NCBI RefSeq assembly: GCF_001612785.1 | Contig: NZ_BDBC01000020.1 | Span: 124,001-188,000, forward strand | DNA: 64,000 nt | DNA from: Nocardia beijingensis NBRC 16342 | GTDB lineage: Bacteria; Actinomycetota; Actinomycetes; Mycobacteriales; Mycobacteriaceae | Reading direction: 5' to 3' | Shown here: positions 57,400-64,000 of the stretch, piece by piece | Layout of the letters: every line of letters begins with the position of its first letter | Numbering within the stretch: the stretch's first letter is position 1 | Position numbers and translations under genes: made by a program | Notes under the pieces: generated by a model | The model's database searches: none | What the model was told of the DNA's origin: nothing | What the model saw: the letters and a program-made list of their open reading frames with translations, nothing else

Positions 57400-60300
57400 T
57401 TACGCGCATCCGATGCCCTTCGCGCGGTAGGCGCCGTCCTGGTCGAGGCGCGCCTCCGGCGACAGCAGCACGTCGGCTTCGAGCTGCCGCGCCCGCTGGG
57501 ACGGCGTGCCCTCCCCGCCGAGCCTGCGATCCGCGGGACGCTCGTACAGCGGAGCGCCGCCGCACATCGCCTCCACGAACCGCTGCCGTCCGGCCAGCTG
57601 ACGCTCCTGCGCCTTGCGCTGGTACTCCTCGCGCCGCTCCGGCTCGATGGCCTGGATGAACGCCTCCGGGTGCACGACCGCCAGCAACCCGTTCACGTGG
57701 CCGAAGCCGAGCGAGGTGACCAGGCCCGCCTTCAGCGGAAGGCGGCCACCCAGGCGCAGCGGTTCGCGCAGCCACACCAGGTGCGGGAAGGCGAGCATCT
57801 TCTCGTCGACGCAGTCGAGGCTGCGGTTCGGCGGGATGACGCCCTGCTCCAGCACCTGGCACAGGCCGATGAGCTGGAAGGCGGCCGCGCCGCCCTTCGC
57901 GTGCCCGGTGAGGGTCTTCTGCGAGACGACGAACAGCGGAGCGCCGTCCGAACGTCCGATGGCCGTCGCGAGACGCTCGTGCAGTTCGGACTCGTTCGGG
58001 TCGTTGGCGGCGGTCGAGGTGTCGTGCTTGGACACCACCGCGATCTCGTCCGGGGTGACGCCGAGCTTGCGCAGTTCGGTCGCCAGCCTGGACTCCGTCC
58101 CGCCACGACCGGCGCCGAGCGCGCCCAGACCGGGAGCCGGGATGGAGGTGTGCACGCCGTCGGCGAAGGACTGCGCGTAGGCCACCACGCCCAGCACCGG
58201 CAGACCCATCTCCAGCGCCACGCTGCCGCGCGCCAGCAGGATCGTGCCGCCGCCCTGCGATTCGACGAATCCGCCGCGGCGGCGGTCGTTGGCGCGGGAG
58301 AAGTACCGGTCGCTGATGCCCTTGGCGCTCATGGCCGCGGAATCCGCGGTGGCCGACATGTCGCCGAAGCCGACGATGCCCTCGATGCCGAGATCGTCGT
58401 AACCACCGGCCACGACCAGGTCGGCCTTGCCGAGCCGGATCTTGTCGACGCCCTCCTCGACCGACACCGCGGCGGTGGCGCAGGCCGCCACCGGGTGCAC
58501 CATCGCGCCGTAGCTGCCGACGTAGGACTGCACCACGTGCGCCAGCGCCACGTTCGGCAGCGCCTCCTGCAGGATGTCGTTCGGGCGCGACTCGCCGAGC
58601 AGGTTGTCGATGTACAGCGAGCGCATCGAGGACATGCCGCCCATGCCGGTGCCCTGCGTGTTGGCGACCAGCGAGGGATGCACCCAGCTCATCAACTCGG
58701 CGGGGCTGAACCCGGAGCCGATGAACGCGTCCACCGTGCAGACGATGTTCCACAGCGCGACCCGGTCCACCGAAGCGGCCATGTCGGGCGAGATACCCCA
58801 GATGGTGGGGTCCCAGCCGGTCGGGATCTGACCGCCGACGGTGCGCGAGAGCTTCGCCCGGCGCGGCACGCGGATCTCGGTGCCCGCCTTGCGCGTCACC
58901 GTCCAGTCGCCGGAGCCCTCGACCGGCGTGATCACCGTGTGCTCCGGGTCGGCGGCGTAGAAGGCGCGGGCCTCGGCCTCGCCGCCCACCGTGAACGACA
59001 GGTCCTGGTCGAGGAAGACCGAGGTCATCAGCGGGGCCGAGTTGTCGGTCATGGCGCCGTCGTCCTCGTAGCGGCGTACACCGCAACGGGCGACGACGGC
59101 GTCGTGGTAACGCTCGGCCAGCTCGTGCTCGGGCACGTAGTCACCGGACGCGGCGTCGTACCAGCCGGGCTTCGGGTCGTTCTCCCAGGTGACCATGCCG
59201 GTGGTCCAGGCGAGTTCCAGCACGCCCGCCGCCGACAGCTCGTCGGAGACCTCCATCTCGAAACGGGTGCGCGCCGAGCCGTACGGGCCGAGCTCGCCCG
59301 CGCCGACGATGACCACCATGTCGGCCGGGTCCGCGGTCACCTCGCCCCACTCGGGCACCGGCAGCGCGGAGGTCACGGTCGGCGGCGCGGGCAGCGCCGC
59401 GATCGTGCGGCCCTCGTCCGCGTCGGTCTCCGCCTCCGCCTGCTCCGCGGCCTGCTTGGCCAGCGCCGGCAGGTCCAGCTTGGCCCTGGCCAGCCCACCG
59501 GTCAGGTCGATCTGCTGCGGGCCGCTCGCGGTCACCTGACGGGCCCTGGAGGTGCACCACTTGAGCAGCTCGTCGGCCATCTCGGTGGTGGACCAGGTCT
59601 GCACGCCCGCCTTCTCGACCGCCTCGACCATCGGGTCGTTGTGGCCCATCAGGCCGGTGCCGCGCACCCAGCCGATCAGCGCGTGCACCAGGGTGACCCG
59701 GCTCGACCACGACTTCTCGGCCCGCCACTTGGCGACCACCGCGTCCAGCGCCGCCTTCGACTCGCCGTAGGCGCCGTCGCCGCCGAACATGCCGCGGTTG
59801 GGCGAACCCGGCAGCACCACGTGCAGTTTCGCGTCCACGTCGTGGTCGGCGCCGAGCTTGGACAGCCCGCCGATCAGCCGTTCGACCGACCACAGCAGCA
59901 CGCGCATCTCCAGCTCGGCGCGCGCGCCGGCGTCGGCGAGGTCACCGGCCACCCGAGGCGCCGCGAACGGCAGCAGCAGGGTGGGCGTCATCGCGTCCTT
60001 GATCTTGATCTTGGCGCCGCCCGCGCTGTCGATCTGCTCGCTGCCGATCCAGTCGATCAGGGCATCGACGTCCTGGTAGGACGCCATGTTGGCGGGAACG
60101 ACCCACAGGGCCGCGCCGTGGCGAGCGTTGTCGCGGTACAGCTTCCGGTAGAAGGCGAGGCGTTCGTCGTTCAGCGACGAGGTGGTGACCACCACCGTGG
60201 CGCCACCGCTGAGCAGCCTTCCGGTCGCCGCCGCGGCGATGGATCCCTTGCTCGCCCCGGTGATCACCGCGATGTCGGAGGACCACAGACCGGGCTCCTC

Positions 60301-63300
60301 CGTGCTCAGCGCCGCCTCTGCGATGCGCTCGTACAACCCCGCCAGCACCGAACGCGCCTCGTGCATCGCGCGCTGCCGCCACCAATTGGCTTGCGCCGCA
60401 ACGGCTTCACCAGCGCCGATGAACCCGGTGACCGGCCCGTTGGCGCTGCCCGCGTCGTCGGCGAGCCATAGCCGGGCCAGATCCTCGCGCGCCGTCGCCC
60501 ACCGGTCGTCCAGCAGCACCGCCTTGCGGGCGTCGAACGCGGGCGCGACCAGACGCGGCCAGTCCGAACCGAGTTCGGCCGACACCAGATCGACCAGGGA
60601 GTCCTCGGTGACTTCCGGCGCCGACACGCGCTCGGACAAACCGAGCTGTTCGAGCACGACGCGCGCGGCCGTGGCCAGCACGCCGTCGCGACCGGTGATC
60701 TGCTCGGTGAACTCGCCCAGCGCGGCGGCGTCGACGGTCGCACCGCCACCGCCGCCCGCCGACGGCAGCGACACCGCGACCCCGCGGCGGGCCGCGACGG
60801 CCTGCACGGCGGCGTCGATGGCCGCGTCGACCGAGGCGGCGTCGCTCAGCGCGCCGGAGACCAGCCCGCCCAGGTCGCCGCCGCGCACGCTGGTGCCTTC
60901 CCTGGTGCCGAGCGACACCTCGGCGGTCACGTGGCTGGCCCACCCGTCACCGAGTTCCCAGACCTTCTTGACCCGGTCCGCGATGGCGGCCGGTCGCTTG
61001 CCGGACGGACCGAACACCTTGCGCAGATGGTCGCCGATGGCGTCGGTGAGCACCGTGCCGAACGGACGGTAGGTGCGGGCGAGCCGCTCCACCGTCGCCG
61101 ACAGCGCGCCCATGTCGGCGTCGGCCGCGCCGTCGATCGCACCGAGCGACAGCTCGGAGCCGAGGTCGACCAGCAACTGGTTGCGGCGGGACGACACGCC
61201 GTCGCACAGGCCCTCGATGGTGTCCACCGGGCCGATCTGGTCCAGCCGCAGCTTGGTCCACAGCGCGATCAGCACGCGCGTGGCGTCGGCGGCGGTGAAG
61301 GCGATGTCGTCCGGACGCGGTCCGCCCGAACTCGGCGCGGGTGCGGCCACGGGGGCGGCGGCGACGGCCGCTGCCGGAGCCGCGGCGGCGGCGGGCTCGT
61401 CCACCGGTTCGTCGACCGGGGCGGGATCGGTGTCGGTCGCGTAGACGATCGCCGCCTCGCGCTCGATGTTTAGCACCTCGACCTTGGCCCCGCCGAACGC
61501 GGGCAGCTTCAGCGTCTGGCTGGCCAAGTTGGCCACCGTCGGCGTAGCGCCGAGACCGATCTCGACGAACCGCTCCACTCCGAGCCCACCCTGCGCGGGG
61601 TCGGTGAACAGCAGGTCCTGGGTCTCGATCCAGCGCACCGGGCTGGCGAACTGCCACGCGAGCAACTCGATCAGCACCACGCGGCACAGATCGACCGGCC
61701 GCGCCGCCCAGCTGTCGAAGTCGGCCAGCACCTCGGTGAGCGGCTCGGACGGCACCAGGTCCGCGATCTCCTGCACGAACGCCCGCTCCAGCGAGAACAG
61801 CCTCGGCACCAGGTTCGGGATGTAGCGGCCGACCAGGGTCGCCGGGTCCAAGTCCACCGGCAGCAGCTGCTCGAGCTTCTGCCGGAACTCCGGAACGCCC
61901 TTGCGCAGCACCGTCGAGTGGAACGGCACATCGATGCCGGGGACCAGGATGAAGGCGCGCTTGCCACCGAACTCCGCACGGCGGCGGTCGATCTCCACCT
62001 CCAGGGCGTTCAGCCCGGCCACCGTGCCCGCGATCGCGTACTGCGAACCGCGCAGGTTCAGGTTGACCACCTCGAGGAACTCCCCGACCCGATCCCCGAC
62101 TTCCTTGACGAAGTCGACGACCTCCGCGTCGGGCAGTCCGATCTGCGAGGGGCGGATCGCGGCCATCCGGTAGTCGCTGCGTCCCTGCGCGTCCCGCGGC
62201 ACCAGCTCGTGCATCGCGGAACCGCGCTGGAACACCACCTCGAGCACCGCCTCCAGCGGCAGCACTCCGGCGACGGCGGCCAGCGCGTTGTACTCGCCCA
62301 CCGAGTGGCCCGCGAGCAGCGCGCCCTCGACGAACGCGCCGGACTCGCGCAGCTCCGCCATCTGGGCGACGCCGAGGGTCGCCATGGCGACCTGGGTGAA
62401 CTGGGTCAGGTGCAGCACGCCGTCCGGGTGCCGGTGCTCGACGCCGCGCGCCTTCAGGTAGGTCGGGTTGTCCCGCACCACGGCGAGAATCGAGAAGCCC
62501 AGCGCCGCACGGGTGTGCTTGTCGGCGCGGTCCCAGATCTCCTTGGCCGCCTTCGACCGGGAGCGGGCGTCCAGCCCCATCCCCTTGCGCTGGATGCCCT
62601 GGCCGGGGAAGGCGTAGACGGTCTTCGGCGCCGCGGTGCGACCGGTGGCGGTCATCACCAGCTCGCCTTCGGTGCGGCAGGAGACCTCGACGATCTCGCT
62701 GCCGGCGTCGAGCGCGACCCGCTCGACGCGCACATCGATCTGCGCGCCGGGGCGGACCATGCCCAGGAACCGGGTGGTCCATGCGGTCAGCGTCCGCGCG
62801 GGTACCGAACTCGCCGGATCCACCGCCGATACGACGTGCTGCGCGGCCGCCGACAGCCACATGCCGTGCACGATCGGACCGCCGAGCCCGGCGAGCTTGG
62901 CGGCGGCATCGCTGGTGTGGATCGGGTTGTGGTCGCCGGAGACGGCGGCGAAGGCGTGCATGCTGCGCGGAGCCACGATCGTGACGTCGCGGCGACGCCG
63001 GCGCGGGGTGTCGGTGGCGGCGTCGGACACCGTGCCCGCCGCGCGCGGCGGATCGGCGAGTTCGCCCGCGCCGGTGCGTCCGCGGATCGCGAATCGCTCG
63101 GTGAGGGTGGCCAGCACCGGCATCGACATCCCGGTCTCCGGCTTGTCCAGCATGGCGGTGATCCGCACGTGCACCTCGACCACGCGGCCGAGGTCGGTGT
63201 CGACGGTCTCCCCCGCCTCCGCGCGCACCGCCAGCACGCTGGTCTCGGCGGGCAGCGCACCGGCGAGATGCACCTGGTGGTCCAGGTGGACCAGGTCGAG

Positions 63301-64000
63301 CATGCCCTCGATGACACTCTCGCCCCGCGCGGTCCTGGTCGCCCCGAGCACCGCGAACACGGCGGGCCAGCACGCGCCGACCAGCACGTCGGGCACGGTG
63401 CGGCCGAGCGTGCTCAGCGCGGCGGGCAGACCGGAGCCGGTGACCCCGGCGTGATCGGCGATCAGGTCCGGCGTCCAGGCCAGGTTCACGTGGGCGACCT
63501 TGCCCTTGACCTCGGGCAGGTCCTGGCCCGCCGCGACCGCGAGCAGCGCGGACATGGCCTCGTCGGCGTCGGCCTCGGTGACGACCGGGGCGCCGCCGTT
63601 GTAGACCGAGGTCGGCACGGTGAGCCGAATGCGGACCGCGTTGCCTGCCAGCAGCGGGACGGTCAGTTCCACGTAGGCGTGCTCCGGCTCCGGGCCGGTG
63701 GTCTCGACCAGCGTCGCGCCGCTGGGCGGATGCACCGCGCCCTTCCCGTCGACGACCCACTCGGCCAGGTCGCCGAGCCGGTGCACCGGGTTGATCGCGG
63801 TGCGCCCGGCCCACTGCACGTCGGGGGCGGCGAGCACGGCGTCGATCGGACCGGCGGTGACGCCCGCCGTGCGGCGCGCGTCCACCGGGGCCGGCGCCAC
63901 GCCCGCGCGCACCAGGGAGTACGCGGTGTCCTGTTCGAAGCGGTCGAGCAACTCGCCGACCGGCTCGTCGACCCGGGTGATGCCCGCCACCGAGACCGTG
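57400..64000 (-). CDS. fas: Type I fatty acid synthase, C-terminal ~2200 residues (5' end outside window)
   Basis: The frame is open to the right edge, so about 870 N-terminal residues (acetyl transferase and enoyl reductase regions) are missing. From the N-terminus of the fragment the visible domains are a hotdog dehydratase with GDHNPIHTSDAAAKLAGLGG (near 62920), the malonyl/palmitoyl transferase with GHSVGEYNAL (near 62300), and ACP with the phosphopantetheine Ser in GVSSRRNQLL (codon 61192-61194). Then come the ketoreductase with ITGASKGSIAAAATGRLL (near 60250) and the ketosynthase with Cys in AACATAAVSVEEG (codon 58480-58482). It makes C16-C26 acyl-CoAs for membrane and mycolate synthesis. 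The stop is TAA 57400-57402; acpS follows. Confidence 0.96.
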   Translation of the reverse strand, partial: TVSVAGITRVDEPVGELLDRFEQDTAYSLVRAGVAPAPVDARRTAGVTAGPIDAVLAAPDVQWAGRTAINPVHRLGDLAEWVVDGKGAVHPPSGATLVETTGPEPEHAYVELTVPLLAGNAVRIRLTVPTSVYNGGAPVVTEADADEAMSALLAVAAGQDLPEVKGKVAHVNLAWTPDLIADHAGVTGSGLPAALSTLGRTVPDVLVGACWPAVFAVLGATRTARGESVIEGMLDLVHLDHQVHLAGALPAETSVLAVRAEAGETVDTDLGRVVEVHVRITAMLDKPETGMSMPVLATLTERFAIRGRTGAGELADPPRAAGTVSDAATDTPRRRRRDVTIVAPRSMHAFAAVSGDHNPIHTSDAAAKLAGLGGPIVHGMWLSAAAQHVVSAVDPASSVPARTLTAWTTRFLGMVRPGAQIDVRVERVALDAGSEIVEVSCRTEGELVMTATGRTAAPKTVYAFPGQGIQRKGMGLDARSRSKAAKEIWDRADKHTRAALGFSILAVVRDNPTYLKARGVEHRHPDGVLHLTQFTQVAMATLGVAQMAELRESGAFVEGALLAGHSVGEYNALAAVAGVLPLEAVLEVVFQRGSAMHELVPRDAQGRSDYRMAAIRPSQIGLPDAEVVDFVKEVGDRVGEFLEVVNLNLRGSQYAIAGTVAGLNALEVEIDRRRAEFGGKRAFILVPGIDVPFHSTVLRKGVPEFRQKLEQLLPVDLDPATLVGRYIPNLVPRLFSLERAFVQEIADLVPSEPLTEVLADFDSWAARPVDLCRVVLIELLAWQFASPVRWIETQDLLFTDPAQGGLGVERFVEIGLGATPTVANLASQTLKLPAFGGAKVEVLNIEREAAIVYATDTDPAPVDEPVDEPAAAAAPAAAVAAAPVAAPAPSSGGPRPDDIAFTAADATRVLIALWTKLRLDQIGPVDTIEGLCDGVSSRRNQLLVDLGSELSLGAIDGAADADMGALSATVERLARTYRPFGTVLTDAIGDHLRKVFGPSGKRPAAIADRVKKVWELGDGWASHVTAEVSLGTREGTSVRGGDLGGLVSGALSDAASVDAAIDAAVQAVAARRGVAVSLPSAGGGGGATVDAAALGEFTEQITGRDGVLATAARVVLEQLGLSERVSAPEVTEDSLVDLVSAELGSDWPRLVAPAFDARKAVLLDDRWATAREDLARLWLADDAGSANGPVTGFIGAGEAVAAQANWWRQRAMHEARSVLAGLYERIAEAALSTEEPGLWSSDIAVITGASKGSIAAAATGRLLSGGATVVVTTSSLNDERLAFYRKLYRDNARHGAALWVVPANMASYQDVDALIDWIGSEQIDSAGGAKIKIKDAMTPTLLLPFAAPRVAGDLADAGARAELEMRVLLWSVERLIGGLSKLGADHDVDAKLHVVLPGSPNRGMFGGDGAYGESKAALDAVVAKWRAEKSWSSRVTLVHALIGWVRGTGLMGHNDPMVEAVEKAGVQTWSTTEMADELLKWCTSRARQVTASGPQQIDLTGGLARAKLDLPALAKQAAEQAEAETDADEGRTIAALPAPPTVTSALPVPEWGEVTADPADMVVIVGAGELGPYGSARTRFEMEVSDELSAAGVLELAWTTGMVTWENDPKPGWYDAASGDYVPEHELAERYHDAVVARCGVRRYEDDGAMTDNSAPLMTSVFLDQDLSFTVGGEAEARAFYAADPEHTVITPVEGSGDWTVTRKAGTEIRVPRRAKLSRTVGGQIPTGWDPTIWGISPDMAASVDRVALWNIVCTVDAFIGSGFSPAELMSWVHPSLVANTQGTGMGGMSSMRSLYIDNLLGESRPNDILQEALPNVALAHVVQSYVGSYGAMVHPVAACATAAVSVEEGVDKIRLGKADLVVAGGYDDLGIEGIVGFGDMSATADSAAMSAKGISDRYFSRANDRRRGGFVESQGGGTILLARGSVALEMGLPVLGVVAYAQSFADGVHTSIPAPGLGALGAGRGGTESRLATELRKLGVTPDEIAVVSKHDTSTAANDPNESELHERLATAIGRSDGAPLFVVSQKTLTGHAKGGAAAFQLIGLCQVLEQGVIPPNRSLDCVDEKMLAFPHLVWLREPLRLGGRLPLKAGLVTSLGFGHVNGLLAVVHPEAFIQAIEPERREEYQRKAQERQLAGRQRFVEAMCGGAPLYERPADRRLGGEGTPSQRARQLEADVLLSPEARLDQDGAYRAKGIGCA

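Overview
The window is high-GC actinobacterial chromosome, most likely Nocardia or a close relative in the Mycobacteriales. The evidence is a type I fatty acid synthase with a separate acpS, an L,D-transpeptidase lipoprotein, a CtaJ-like oxidase subunit, frequent GTG starts, 1- to 14-base overlaps between adjacent genes, and gene order shared with Mycobacterium tuberculosis. The Rv numbers quoted for that order are from memory. I see no insertion sequence, prophage, CRISPR array or plasmid gene. This is core chromosome with small accessory insertions.

Layout. 1-1875: end of an ECF42 sigma factor, a Nudix hydrolase and purC. 2093-20981: a block collinear with Rv2467-Rv2478c (pepN, DUF5130 protein, ctaJ, aglA, glbO, HNH protein, hypothetical, thioesterase, NAD-glutamate dehydrogenase, ettA, ssb paralogue). 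It is interrupted by an XRE-cupin/AzlCD module and a 55-bp tandem repeat. 21140-29941: threonine dehydratase-like enzyme, CopD-CtaG fusion, tRNA-Arg, glbN, a lone ectB divergent from a three-gene ABC exporter, and a duplicated DUF4389 membrane protein. 30169-33092: an LpqS-like protein, CysK2 and an MFS transporter, as in Rv0847-Rv0849. 33137-37776: small unknowns, a DUF4254 gene, and a desA3/reductase operon divergent from a TetR regulator. 37778-44253: a UMF1-type transporter divergent from a PadR-FadH operon, then an SDR and a LysA-like decarboxylase. 44267-64000: a block collinear with Rv2510c-Rv2524c (HerA-like ATPase, orn, tRNA-His, L,D-transpeptidase, tRNA-Lys, lytic transglycosylase, DUF1992, MarR/pirin, DUF3618, bcp, actin-like-fold protein, TetR, acpS, fas). 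fas runs off the right edge.

How genes work together. acpS and fas form one lipid-synthesis unit, because the bacterial type I synthase needs AcpS to load phosphopantetheine. desA3 with its ferredoxin-type reductase desaturates acyl chains and is probably controlled by the divergent TetR protein. CtaJ, the DUF5130 protein and CtaG belong to the aa3 oxidase side of respiration, and two truncated globins handle O2/NO. LpqS-CysK2-MFS suggests a copper/thiol stress unit. The L,D-transpeptidase, transglycosylase and GS-rich secreted proteins act in the envelope.

Two general sequence signals stand out. About a dozen start codons sit 6-9 bases after a TANNNT-type -10 box, which implies leaderless transcripts. 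Many convergent gene pairs and all three tRNA genes are followed by long, near-perfect hairpins.
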